From Massilia agrisoli (GTDB taxonomy: Bacteria; Pseudomonadota; Gammaproteobacteria; Burkholderiales; Burkholderiaceae_D), in assembly GCF_020831365.1 (NCBI RefSeq), contig NZ_JAJHPV010000004.1:310001-374000 (forward strand): DNA of 64,000 bases, given 5' to 3'. A program made the position numbers and the translations under genes. This document shows positions 14,346-23,009 of this stretch, one piece after another; positions within the stretch are counted from its first letter, which is position 1, and every line of letters starts with the position of its first letter. The notes under the pieces are model-generated. The model saw nothing but the letters and a program-made list of their open reading frames with translations. It did not search any database and was not told where the DNA came from.

Positions 14346-15305
14346 ATGCCCGACCTTATCGCTCTCCTGCAGACTTACGGTGTCCTCATCGTCTTTGCCA
14401 TCGTACTGGTCGAGCAGGCCGGCATGCCCATTCCGGCCTTTCCGATCCTGGTGGTAGCGGGCGCGTTGTCGGTTGAGGGCGGCGTCAGCTGGCCGGCGGC
14501 CATTGCCGTGGCCGTGGGCGCCTGCCTGATCAGCGACCTGTTCTGGTTTCGCGCCGGGCGCTTCTACGGCAAGCGCATCCTCAACCTGCTGTGCAGGATT
14601 TCGCTGTCGCCGGACTACTGCGTCAGCCAGACCGAGGACAAGTTCCGCCGTTTCGGCCCGAAATCGCTGATCGTCTCCAAATTCATCCCCGGTTTCAACA
14701 TCATCGCTTCGCCGATGTCCGGCGCGCTCGGCGTGCCGACGGCGCGTTTTTTGGCGTTCAGCATGACCGGCAGCCTGTTATGGAGCGGCACCGGCGTGGC
14801 CGTCGGGGCCGCCTTCCACAAGAGTGTCGACAAGGTACTCCAGGCGCTCGGCGAAATGGGCACCACCTCGCTGCTGGTGCTGCTTACCCTGCTGGGGCTG
14901 TTTATTGCCTACAAATACGTCGAGCGCCGCCGCTTTTTGCATGGCGTCCGGATCGAGCGCATTGGTGTAGGCGAACTGGTCAGCCTGATGGATGGCGGGC
15001 ATGAGCCGGTCATCATCGACGCGCGCAGCGCCACCGCACAGCAGCTTCAAAAAGCCATCCCCGGCGCGATCATCTTCAACGACTGCGAACCCGGAACGCT
15101 GATGACCTCGTTGGACAAGGACCGCCACGTGGTCGTCTATTGCAGCTGTCCTAACGACGTGACCGCTGCCCAGGTCGCAAAGCAGTTCCTGGCCAACGGG
15201 TTCCACCGTGCCCGACCGCTGCAGGGCGGCCTTGATGCCTGGAACAGCCACCACGGACAACTGACCGAGGACATTGCCGACGCTTCCGAGGCCAAGCTGT
15301 GCTGA
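14346..15305 (+). CDS. DedA/VTT-family membrane protein fused to rhodanese domain
   Basis: 319 residues from ATG 14346 (GGAGAG just upstream; an in-frame upstream extension is rejected because it lacks a hydrophobic start and a binding site). Residues 1-190 form the DedA/SNARE-associated type membrane domain: VEQAGMPIPAFPILVVAGAL, the reentrant-loop motif GRFYGKR, and FIPGFNIIASPMSGALGVP. Residues about 205-310 are a rhodanese domain with the active-site Cys266 in VVYCSCPN and DARS near 226. DedA proteins act in lipid scrambling/flipping and membrane homeostasis; rhodaneses handle sulfane sulfur. The fusion is known in betaproteobacteria, but its role is not established. Confidence 0.9.
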   Translation: MPDLIALLQTYGVLIVFAIVLVEQAGMPIPAFPILVVAGALSVEGGVSWPAAIAVAVGACLISDLFWFRAGRFYGKRILNLLCRISLSPDYCVSQTEDKFRRFGPKSLIVSKFIPGFNIIASPMSGALGVPTARFLAFSMTGSLLWSGTGVAVGAAFHKSVDKVLQALGEMGTTSLLVLLTLLGLFIAYKYVERRRFLHGVRIERIGVGELVSLMDGGHEPVIIDARSATAQQLQKAIPGAIIFNDCEPGTLMTSLDKDRHVVVYCSCPNDVTAAQVAKQFLANGFHRARPLQGGLDAWNSHHGQLTEDIADASEAKLC

Positions 15306-15453
15306 GGTAGGAAGACTACGCGTACCCGGATCGGGGCGGGTGATGGCGGGCGCCAACCTGCAGCACCACAGTCTGTACTAAAACTACAAAGAATGCTTGC
15401 GTATCGAGCGGGTCATCCATTAAGCTTTGGAAGTCCGTATTCGATTCCAAGCC

Positions 15454-16482
15454 ATGACAGTTCTGCAACATTCCTCGCCGCTGATTCCTGCCCAGCCAGT
15501 TCCCCACGCTGACGGGCCGCGCCTGCTCGCCGATGTCGGCGGCACCAATGCGCGTTTCGCGCTGGAAGTGGCGCCCGGCCAGGTTGAACTGATCGATGTA
15601 CTTGCGTGCAAATCGTATCCGACCCTTGCCGATGCGCTGCGCGCCTACCTGGCGTCGCCGAAGGTGCAGGCTGCCGGCTACGGCAAGATCCGCCATGCGG
15701 CGATCGCCATCGCCAACCCGATCACCGGCGACTTCGTGCGCATGACCAATCACCATTGGGAATTCTCGATCGAGGCGATGCGCCTTGAGTGCATGTTCGA
15801 CACCTTGCTGGTCATTAACGACTTTACCGCGCTGGCGCGCGCCGTTCCCCACTTGTCGGCGGCCCAGAAGCGCCAGGTCGGCAGCGGGGCCGTGCGCGAA
15901 GGCAGCCCGATCGGCCTGTTGGGCGCCGGGACTGGCCTGGGCGTGTCGGGCCTGATCCCGACTGGCGACAGCTGGACCGCCTTGCTGAGCGAAGGCGGGC
16001 ACGTGACCTTCTCGCCGGCCAATGAGACTGAAGTGGCGATCCTGCAGTTCGCGTGGCGCGAGTACGAGCACGTATCGGCCGAGCGTCTGATGTCGGGCGA
16101 CGGACTGGAGCTGGTATACCGCGCGCTGGCCCATCACACCGGCCAGCCGGACGAAAAACTGGCGGCCGCCGACATCTCGCGGCGCGCCCTCGCCGGCAGC
16201 GACCCGCTGTGCGGCCAGGTGATCGATACCTTCTGCGGCATGCTTGGCACCGTTGCAGGCAACCTGGCGGTGACGCTGGGCGCGCAGGGCGGCATCTATA
16301 TTGGTGGCGGCATCGTTCCTCGCCTTGGCGAGCGCTTCGATCAATCGCCGTTCCGCAAGCGCTTCGAGCAAAAAGGACGCTTTGTAAACTACCTGTCACA
16401 GGTGCCGACCTTCGTGATCACTGCCGAGTATCCAGCCTTCCTGGGCGTGTCCACTATCTTGGCTGAAAAACTGGACGGCTGA
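15454..16482 (+). CDS. glk: Glucokinase
   Basis: 342 residues from ATG 15454; a TTG at 15427 is the alternative start. It phosphorylates glucose with ATP in the cytoplasm. The non-ROK bacterial glucokinase family is indicated by the N-terminal phosphate-binding [14 protein letters not shown] (about 25-38), the catalytic-loop [39 protein letters not shown] and [17 protein letters not shown]. It is a single gene, with only 9 bases between its stop and the convergent end of the ABC exporter gene of the neighbouring low-GC island. Confidence 0.95.
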   Translation: MTVLQHSSPLIPAQPVPHADGPRLLADVGGTNARFALEVAPGQVELIDVLACKSYPTLADALRAYLASPKVQAAGYGKIRHAAIAIANPITGDFVRMTNHHWEFSIEAMRLECMFDTLLVINDFTALARAVPHLSAAQKRQVGSGAVREGSPIGLLGAGTGLGVSGLIPTGDSWTALLSEGGHVTFSPANETEVAILQFAWREYEHVSAERLMSGDGLELVYRALAHHTGQPDEKLAAADISRRALAGSDPLCGQVIDTFCGMLGTVAGNLAVTLGAQGGIYIGGGIVPRLGERFDQSPFRKRFEQKGRFVNYLSQVPTFVITAEYPAFLGVSTILAEKLDG

Positions 16483-16491
16483 TTGCCGGGG

Positions 16492-18612
16492 CTAAGCAAG
16501 CTGAAGAGCTCGTTGTTTTTCCTGCGATGTAGTGCCGTTGTCCAGGTGTACGATTCGCCCAGCAGATGCAATGGTTTCTGGCCGATGCGCTACCCATATC
16601 CGTGTAACGGACAGAGCATTGACGGATTGATTCACCATGCATTCGCGCTCGACGTCGAGATGGCTCGTCGCTTCGTCAAGTATGAGGACTCGTGGCGATT
16701 TGTAGAGCGCCCGAGCAAGCAGAACACGTTGTTTCTGCCCACCCGAGAGAGACGTTCCCATATCGCCTGTTAATGTTTGATAGCGCATCGGCATAGCGAT
16801 AATGTCCTCATGGATAGCAGCGAGCCGCGCACATTCTTCCACCCGCTCGTAGTCGCATTGAGGGGCGAAAAAACTGATATTTTCTGCAAGTGAACCGGCG
16901 AATAGTTGATCGTCCTGCATAACCGCTGCCAAGGCCTGGCGGTAATTGGAATGGCCAAGATGAGCGATTGGGACGCCCCCGTATCTGACTTCACCTTCCG
17001 TTGGCGATAAGATACCAAGGATAAGCTTTACAAGCGTTGTCTTGCCGCACCCGGAAGGTCCCACAAGTGCGATCGATTCGCCCGCGTCAATCGTGAGCGT
17101 CAAATTACGAAAAATCCATGGCTCGTTATCAGCATGTCGGAAGCTAATGTTGGTCAGTTCAATGCGGGGCTCTAAATTCTCGATTTCGACATTGCAAGGC
17201 ACGTCGTACTCTTTTTCCGAAAGGACAATGTCGGCGAGGCGTTCCGCATGTAGTGACAACATTCGGAACTCAAAGTACGTGTCGATGAGGGATGACATTC
17301 GGCCGCCGAACTGACCACCGTATGCGGCGAATGCGAAAAGCATACCTACAGTAAATTCGCCATGCATTACCATGCCGGCACCGAGCCAAAATATCAAAAG
17401 CTTTTCCAGGGCAAACACGCTAGTGTTTGCTATCCCGAAGAAAAGCATAAACTTCTCCGTGCGTACGTCCCGATTAATCGCATCAACCACGAGGTTCGTC
17501 CAACGGCTGCGACGCTCAAGTTCGCGCCCAAATAATTTGATTGCTTGGGCGCCACGAATGGTCTCTAAGAAGCAGCTTTGCTCCTTTGCACTAAGCGCTA
17601 ACGCCTCTTCGCTCGCTTCGCGTAATGGTCGATAAGCCAACCCACGTAGAGACGCATACGCTACGCACGCCAGCACGACGACGGCCGAAAGTTGGGGACT
17701 ATAAAACATCATCATCACCAACGTTGCTGCCGCAAGCAGGCCGTCAAGTACTGCTTCAATAAAACCGGTCGTTAACGTCTGCTGGATAGAACCGATGGAC
17801 CCAAAACGGGATACGATGTCGCCGAGATGTCGTTTCTCGAACCACGCGACTGGCAGTCGCAATAGATGTGTGAAAACGTTTGCGACCCACTGAAGATTCA
17901 AGTGCGTTGAAAAGTACAATACCGTCCACCCTCGCGCGAGCGAAATACCTGTCTGAACGGTCAGCATCAGAACGAATCCCCCCACAAGGACGTTCAGCAA
18001 ATCCTGATCCCCCGAGGTTAGCGCTTCATCAACAACCCATTGATTGAACATCGGGGAAGTCAATGCAAAGACCTCAAGCGCGAGCGCCATTAAAAACAGG
18101 GTGCCCATTGCGGACCAAAGACCCTCAATTCGGCCAACTAGTGCGCCAATTGCTATCCTTCGTTTATGGTTGGCAGGCTTGAACTCAGCAGTCGGCGTTA
18201 GTTCGAGAGCTATTCCTGTGAAGTATTTATCGACAATGTCAAAGGGCAGGCGGCGGACGCCGAGCGATGGATCGTTTATCACTAAGCGATTTTTCTCGAT
18301 CTTTATGAGAACCACGAAATGATTCATGCCCCAGTGTAGAATGCATGGCATCTTGAGATTTTGTAGCTCAGCCATCTCGAGGCGGATGGGCCTGCCGCTC
18401 AAATGCAACTTGTCCGCGTAATGGATCAGCTGCGCAAGATTGGCTCCTTTCATGGACAATGGGAAACGGCCTCGCAGCGTTGCGAGGTCGATTTGATATC
18501 CATACCAACTCGAGACCATTGCCAGTGACGCAAGCCCGCACTCAGCTCCCTCCGTTTGCAGGATCATCGGAACTTTTCGCTTGCCAAATTCTAGATTGAA
18601 GAAATTGTCCAT
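16492..18612 (-). CDS. Peptidase-containing ABC exporter (C39 type, bacteriocin/RiPP export)
   Basis: 706 residues in the usual three parts. Residues 1-130 are a C39 peptidase with catalytic Cys25 (QTEGAECGLASL), His98 (HWGMNHFVVL) and Asp114 (INDPS), which cuts after double-glycine leaders. Residues about 160-450 are the membrane domain. The C-terminal ATPase has GPSGCGKTT, LSGGQKQR, VLILDEATSHLD and a switch His (WVAHRPET). All catalytic residues are present. It would cleave and export the precursor encoded at 19954-20322 together with the HlyD-type adaptor at 20433-21704. Codon use and GC are clearly lower than in the flanking glk and scpB genes, which suggests transfer. It is the last gene of the four-gene minus-strand set. 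No strong ribosome binding site precedes ATG 18612. Confidence 0.93.
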   Translation of the reverse strand: MDNFFNLEFGKRKVPMILQTEGAECGLASLAMVSSWYGYQIDLATLRGRFPLSMKGANLAQLIHYADKLHLSGRPIRLEMAELQNLKMPCILHWGMNHFVVLIKIEKNRLVINDPSLGVRRLPFDIVDKYFTGIALELTPTAEFKPANHKRRIAIGALVGRIEGLWSAMGTLFLMALALEVFALTSPMFNQWVVDEALTSGDQDLLNVLVGGFVLMLTVQTGISLARGWTVLYFSTHLNLQWVANVFTHLLRLPVAWFEKRHLGDIVSRFGSIGSIQQTLTTGFIEAVLDGLLAAATLVMMMFYSPQLSAVVVLACVAYASLRGLAYRPLREASEEALALSAKEQSCFLETIRGAQAIKLFGRELERRSRWTNLVVDAINRDVRTEKFMLFFGIANTSVFALEKLLIFWLGAGMVMHGEFTVGMLFAFAAYGGQFGGRMSSLIDTYFEFRMLSLHAERLADIVLSEKEYDVPCNVEIENLEPRIELTNISFRHADNEPWIFRNLTLTIDAGESIALVGPSGCGKTTLVKLILGILSPTEGEVRYGGVPIAHLGHSNYRQALAAVMQDDQLFAGSLAENISFFAPQCDYERVEECARLAAIHEDIIAMPMRYQTLTGDMGTSLSGGQKQRVLLARALYKSPRVLILDEATSHLDVERECMVNQSVNALSVTRIWVAHRPETIASAGRIVHLDNGTTSQEKQRALQLA

Positions 18613-18633
18613 ACAGGATTTGACTATGCTGGG

Positions 18634-19887
18634 TTAGCTAGCTTGAGCAGATCGGCGCGACCTGAGAAGGAATTTCCTCACGACTTCAGCTATGTCTGAT
18701 GCGAACGCTGGCTCAAACCAATCCGTGTCACTCTCAGCTGAAAGCATATGGAAACGAGCCGCAAAGCGCACCACCTCAACTGTCGCGCCCTTTTGCTTTG
18801 CGGCAACGGCGAGGCTTGCCTGTAGGGTGACCGGAACCTGCCTGTCTTTATCGCCCCAAATGAAGAGTCCAGGCACTCCGAGTTGGACCATGCTTTTTAA
18901 TGATGAGACCTCGCTTTGGAACTGCATACGCCAGAAAGATTCAGTCACGTCCGGAATTCGAACTCCGCTTTTATGGCGAACGTATGTTAGGGAATCCTTT
19001 TGTCCGACATCGCGAAATCGCCCTGTCAACTCGGAAAATTGTTTCTTCAGGTCACTTCGAAAAGCTTCGATATCGTCTTTTCTCCACTCGCCATGTGGGC
19101 TTAGCCACGCACTTGAGTCCGACGCAATTCCTCCAATTCCCCGTTTGTAGCCGTCTTCAATTTCGGCATTGGTAACAACTCCATCTATATTAGAATCAAA
19201 CTCCGGGAGGGTCTCGATCACTCGATCGATTGCCTGCCAGTGGGATACATCGCGTAGGCATTGAGCAGGTGATCCGATTGAAACCAATGCGCTGGGAGTG
19301 ATGCTTCTACGATTAAGGATCGTAGTAGCGTGTTGCAAGCCTTCCGAGAAACCGAATAATACGACCTGTCGCGTTGCATTGGGCATTAATCCGACTACGT
19401 GATTTATTGCGGCCTCGACGCTGCTTACATAGGTAGATACGCCGACCCGTGAGAGTACCTCGACATTTAAGCAGTGAGTTCTGATTCTACTTTCGCTGAA
19501 TGTGCCATTTTCCAAGGCGTCTCTGCAATTGAATTTTGGGGCACGAACTGCTGGGTGGTCAAACCGAATCACAGCCATCCCTTTTGCCACCAAGGCATCC
19601 GATAAATCCTTAAATGGGGACCGTCTATTCCATACCGTTCCGCGCGCGAGAACAGCCCAGCCGTTACGATCAGAGGGTATGCCGCCCGAAATAAAGACGA
19701 TGACCGGGCCGTTCCAGTCAATTAGCTCACCTTGCGGCCAGTCAATTTGACCGTGTACCGTCTCTGCATTTGCTGTCTTCACGGTAGTGAACACTTGGGT
19801 TCTATGTCCTTTAGCCGCCGCCCCAAGCGAGTATGCGACCGTTGTAAGGAGGATGAATGCGCGGGCAATAGTGCGGAGCTTTTTCAT
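18634..19887 (-). CDS. Secreted alpha/beta hydrolase with embedded EF-hand loop
   Basis: 417 residues from ATG 19887, with a signal peptide (MKKLRTIARAFILLTTVAYS, cleavage near GAAA-KG), so the protein should act outside the inner membrane. The nucleophile elbow GFSEG places Ser181; acid and base are likely Asp346 or Asp348 (FIWGDKDRQVP) and His380 (ARFHML). Between them, residues 231-242 read DSNIDGVVTNAE, a full EF-hand calcium loop (D1, N3, D5, G6, T9, E12), in what should be the cap region. It lies between the peptide precursor and the exporter on the same strand and shares their low GC. The substrate is unknown; it might modify or release the peptide, or protect the producer. A TTG at 19896 is the alternative start. 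Confidence 0.75.
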   Translation of the reverse strand: MKKLRTIARAFILLTTVAYSLGAAAKGHRTQVFTTVKTANAETVHGQIDWPQGELIDWNGPVIVFISGGIPSDRNGWAVLARGTVWNRRSPFKDLSDALVAKGMAVIRFDHPAVRAPKFNCRDALENGTFSESRIRTHCLNVEVLSRVGVSTYVSSVEAAINHVVGLMPNATRQVVLFGFSEGLQHATTILNRRSITPSALVSIGSPAQCLRDVSHWQAIDRVIETLPEFDSNIDGVVTNAEIEDGYKRGIGGIASDSSAWLSPHGEWRKDDIEAFRSDLKKQFSELTGRFRDVGQKDSLTYVRHKSGVRIPDVTESFWRMQFQSEVSSLKSMVQLGVPGLFIWGDKDRQVPVTLQASLAVAAKQKGATVEVVRFAARFHMLSAESDTDWFEPAFASDIAEVVRKFLLRSRRSAQAS

Positions 19888-19953
19888 GGGAGCCAATCGT
19901 ATGTTGTTGGGCGGTGCTCTTGTGTGCGCCGCCCCGGGGGTTGACCCAATCTG

Positions 19954-20322
19954 TTAGTTACTGGTTCTTCGGACCTTTGTGTGTGTGGTTGTGCAAGAGC
20001 CAGTTGTGCCTTCCACGTCGATGCCGGCGGTTCGTGTCATTGGATTCAGCGTAAAGTTAAATTTTGTTACCGTGGGCTCGGTGCAAGTGATAACAGTTGT
20101 TTTGGTCTCCTCCACTTTAGGTTGCGCCTCGGCTTTTTTTCCCGGAGCCGGTTTAGTGGAGCCCCCTCCTTTCTGCGTGCTCGACCTGCCTGGATTTGAA
20201 ACCCCCATGGACTTGTGTACTACGGCGCCGGCGTAAGCGCCGTCTTTCTGGTGCGATACCACTACTTGCTGCATGTCGCCACCAACAATGGATGCCAATT
20301 CTTCGTGCGTGATCGTGCGCAT
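19954..20322 (-). CDS. Double-glycine leader peptide precursor, bacteriocin-like
   Basis: 122 residues from ATG 20322, with GAGGAG 8 bases upstream; an in-frame GTG nine bases earlier sits too close to that site. The leader MRTITHEELASIVGG fits the consensus for C39-processed peptides (E-E-L-x-x-I-x-G-G) and would be cut after Gly15. The roughly 107-residue remainder starts DMQQVVVSHQKDG, has a Gly/Ser/Pro/Lys-rich middle (about residues 45-75) and a Thr-rich C-terminal half with only two Cys, about 37 residues apart, which could form a disulfide. It lies between the adaptor and hydrolase genes. The mature part resembles no bacteriocin class I know. Toxin, signal or surface peptide are all open. 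Confidence 0.75.
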   Translation of the reverse strand: MRTITHEELASIVGGDMQQVVVSHQKDGAYAGAVVHKSMGVSNPGRSSTQKGGGSTKPAPGKKAEAQPKVEETKTTVITCTEPTVTKFNFTLNPMTRTAGIDVEGTTGSCTTTHTKVRRTSN

Positions 20323-20432
20323 ATAAGTCACTCCTCTGGTGAGATGATGAACGCCGTCCGGTGAGGACAGCTTGCTTTGCCGTAATACTGAACTTCACAC
20401 GGCGAGACCTAAAAGCTGCAGTAAAATCGGGG

Positions 20433-21704
20433 CTAGAACGAGTCAACAGGTCGATCTTGCACAATGTTCAAAAGTGGATCGATAACCCATCGGGCCAAGC
20501 GCCGGCGTTCTTGCCTAATATCGGCCTCGAGTGTCATTCCCACCTTGAATTTTTGCGATTTGCCATAGCCCAACAAAGACTCTCGTTCGAGTTTGACTGC
20601 GACGCGATATAGCGGGTCGCCACTTTCTTCTCTACTTACCGAGTTACTGATCGGGGCGACGTCGAGGACCGGACTTTGATCGACGGCGATAACCGTCCCG
20701 CGGACTTGACCAAATTTTTGATATGGGAAAGCGTTTATACGCAGCAAAACGGTCTGGCCGGTCTCCACGAACCCGATCGCTTTTGAAGGCGCGAGGAGGT
20801 GTGCCTCTAGTCCGGCTTCTTGGGGAATAATCGTCGCTAACGATGCAGACGCTGCAACGCTCTGTCCTGGTTGTCCCGTGATGGCGGTGGCCACGCCTGT
20901 CACAGGTGCCACGACTTGAAAACGGCTGCGTGCGCGATGCTCGATTGCCTCTTGATCTAGCGCCGCAAGGGCACGCGCTGCTTGCGCTTCGCTGAGTTCT
21001 ATTTGACCGATAATTTGTTTTGATTCGTATTCCGATTGCGCTAAATCGCGCGTAGCGACGATCTTCGAGCGTGCGAGAACTTGATTCCTGGCCAGTTGGT
21101 CCGCATACTCATTTTCGTATTGTGCAAGGTGAAATTCGGATACATATCCGCTAGTATTCAAAATCCGATATCTTCTTAACATCCTCTCTGCGTTGGCCAC
21201 TCGCGTTTGTTGGAAGCCGATTTCTTGATCCAACCGTGCAATTTCTGCGATCATGAGCTGATTTCGCTGCTCCAATGCCCGTCTGCGCCCACTTAATTGA
21301 TCTGCTTGAACCCGCTCTTCGCGCACTAAAAGCTCGCGTCGAGCACGTAGCGATGCATCGATCGTAGAGTCCACATCTGTGTTTTCGCTCTTTCGGTCAG
21401 AGGCCATTTCGAACATGACTTGGCCGGCGCTTATCACTTGGCCTTCCTCAATGTGGCGACTGACGATTCTGGCGAATTGGGGCGAGACGGTTTTTACGAC
21501 ACCGCGAGCGGCAACGATTTGCCCGGTTACCCTAATTTTCCGGGTGTACTCGGCCGTATACATATACGCACACACGGCGACGACAAGAAATGCCGAGATA
21601 GCACCGGCCAATTTGATTGGAACGGGTTGCAACAATACGATCGCGCCAGCCCACCTTGTGTTTCGGGCGTTAATCGCTTCAATGCGGAAAAGTTGCGAAG
21701 TCAT
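20433..21704 (-). CDS. HlyD-family periplasmic adaptor of peptide exporter
   Basis: 423 residues from ATG 21704, with GAGAGG 7 bases upstream; the longer frame lacks support. One membrane helix near residues 30-55 (KLAGAISAFLVVAVCAYMY) anchors it. The first half-lipoyl segment follows (VTGQIVAARGVVKTVSPQ, EEGQVISAGQVMFEM), then a long coiled coil (about 120-270), a second lipoyl part (VVAPVTGVATAITGQPGQSV) and a beta-barrel end. It matches the CvaA/RaxA-type adaptors that link a C39 ABC exporter to a TolC-like channel. No TolC gene is in the island, so a chromosomal one would have to serve. It is probably the first gene of the export operon. Confidence 0.88.
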   Translation of the reverse strand: MTSQLFRIEAINARNTRWAGAIVLLQPVPIKLAGAISAFLVVAVCAYMYTAEYTRKIRVTGQIVAARGVVKTVSPQFARIVSRHIEEGQVISAGQVMFEMASDRKSENTDVDSTIDASLRARRELLVREERVQADQLSGRRRALEQRNQLMIAEIARLDQEIGFQQTRVANAERMLRRYRILNTSGYVSEFHLAQYENEYADQLARNQVLARSKIVATRDLAQSEYESKQIIGQIELSEAQAARALAALDQEAIEHRARSRFQVVAPVTGVATAITGQPGQSVAASASLATIIPQEAGLEAHLLAPSKAIGFVETGQTVLLRINAFPYQKFGQVRGTVIAVDQSPVLDVAPISNSVSREESGDPLYRVAVKLERESLLGYGKSQKFKVGMTLEADIRQERRRLARWVIDPLLNIVQDRPVDSF

Positions 21705-22217
21705 ATTTTGGCCTCTCGCAGGGGCGATGGGGAGGGGGGGGGGCAGGTGGAAGTCCCAGCGCGCCAGTCCATAATATTTCACTTGCGGCATGAAAAGATT
21801 GCTGCGCGTCAACTGATTTTGCTATTGGCGCCTTCGGCAGAGAGCTCGTTAATCTTTATCTTCATCGCCTCTGGCCGGGATATGGGTTACAATTGGGCCC
21901 AGTTGAAGGAAACGATGTCAATCGTTCATGTAGTGCGCACCCCGGAGCCAGCCTCCCTGCCGCTGCGGCGAACCAGCGTTTCACTTGTAGAATCAACGGC
22001 TTGCGCCCAGCCCTGGCGCCGCGCAGCCGGGTGAGCGAGTCCAGCTCTCGCCACGGCAACATTCCGCCCGCGCACATCAGCCCGGGCGACGGAATCCAGT
22101 TTTAACGTATCTCCTCCTGCCGGCGCCTCGTTGCGACGGCCGCTGTCATTCGTTGACTGGTGTGGTCTTACACTGCCTGCCATAGAATTTTTAGCCAGAT
22201 CCGCTTACGACATCGTT
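21705..22217. other. Spacer between export island and scpB, no gene supported
   Basis: About 510 bases. The first 200 keep the lower GC of the island and include a run of G (about 21733-21746). A TATTAT on the minus strand near 21770 could be a -10 element for the export operon, but no matching -35 is clear. GC rises again after about 21900, which I take as the island boundary. No integrase, transposase, tRNA or clear direct repeat was seen. Confidence 0.45.
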
Positions 22218-23009
22218 ATGAATACTGATGAGGCCAAGATAGTCCTCGAAACCGCCTTGCTGTGCGCGCGCGAGCCGATGTCGATCCATTCGATGAAAAA
22301 GCTGTTCGTCGATGTGGACGATAACGGAAAACCGCTCGGCGCCGGCGTTGGCGCCGATACGATCAAGCTGCTGCTGGAAGAACTGCGCCACGACTGGCGC
22401 GACCGCGGCATCGAAGTGGTGGGCCTGGCCAGCGGCTGGCGGTTCCAGAGCCGGCCCGATATGAAGCAGTACCTTGACCGGCTGAACCCGGAAAAGCCAC
22501 AGAAGTATTCGCGCGCCACGCTGGAAACGCTGGCGATCATCGCCTACCGCCAGCCGGTGACCCGCGGCGACATCGAAGAGATCCGCGGCGTGGCCGTCAA
22601 TTCGCAGACGATCAAGATGCTGGAAGACCGCGGCTGGGTCGATGTGATCGGCTACCGCGAAGTGATCGGCCGCCCGGCTTTGCTGGGCACGACGAAACAG
22701 TTTTTGGATGACCTGGGCCTTAATTCGCTGTCCCAGCTGCCAGCTTTGCAGCAAATCAGCGACATGCCGGGCAACTCCGCGATCGAAGAACTCGAAGCGG
22801 CCCTGCAGGAGAATTTTGAAAAAGCTGCGGCCGAAACGACGGCCGCCAACGACGATGGTGCAGGCAGCAGCGACGCGCAGGAGGTTCCTGAAGCGGTCCT
22901 TGAGGAAGCCGGCGCCGACACTTCACCTGTTGAAGTCCTCATTCCCGACCCTGCGCCAGAATCAACGGTGGACGCTGCGCCAGGTCAGCACGACCTTAGA
23001 AACGACTAA
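22218..23009 (+). CDS. scpB: Segregation and condensation protein B
   Basis: 263 residues from ATG 22218; the open frame continues upstream but with unrelated sequence, and no strong ribosome binding site decides the start. ScpB is a winged-helix partner of ScpA and SMC in chromosome condensation. Family marks are [58 protein letters not shown] and [22 protein letters not shown]. The last 70 residues are an acidic, Ala-rich tail without family similarity. Its stop overlaps the rluB start (TAATG), so the two are translationally linked. Confidence 0.95.
   Translation: MNTDEAKIVLETALLCAREPMSIHSMKKLFVDVDDNGKPLGAGVGADTIKLLLEELRHDWRDRGIEVVGLASGWRFQSRPDMKQYLDRLNPEKPQKYSRATLETLAIIAYRQPVTRGDIEEIRGVAVNSQTIKMLEDRGWVDVIGYREVIGRPALLGTTKQFLDDLGLNSLSQLPALQQISDMPGNSAIEELEAALQENFEKAAAETTAANDDGAGSSDAQEVPEAVLEEAGADTSPVEVLIPDPAPESTVDAAPGQHDLRND

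Noticed and set aside
16492-21704. Prophage or integrative element
   Set aside because: No integrase, transposase, tRNA target or flanking direct repeats were seen; only base composition points to transfer.
21926-22183. Short open frame before scpB on the minus strand
   Set aside because: No similarity, low-complexity composition and it spans the likely island boundary.
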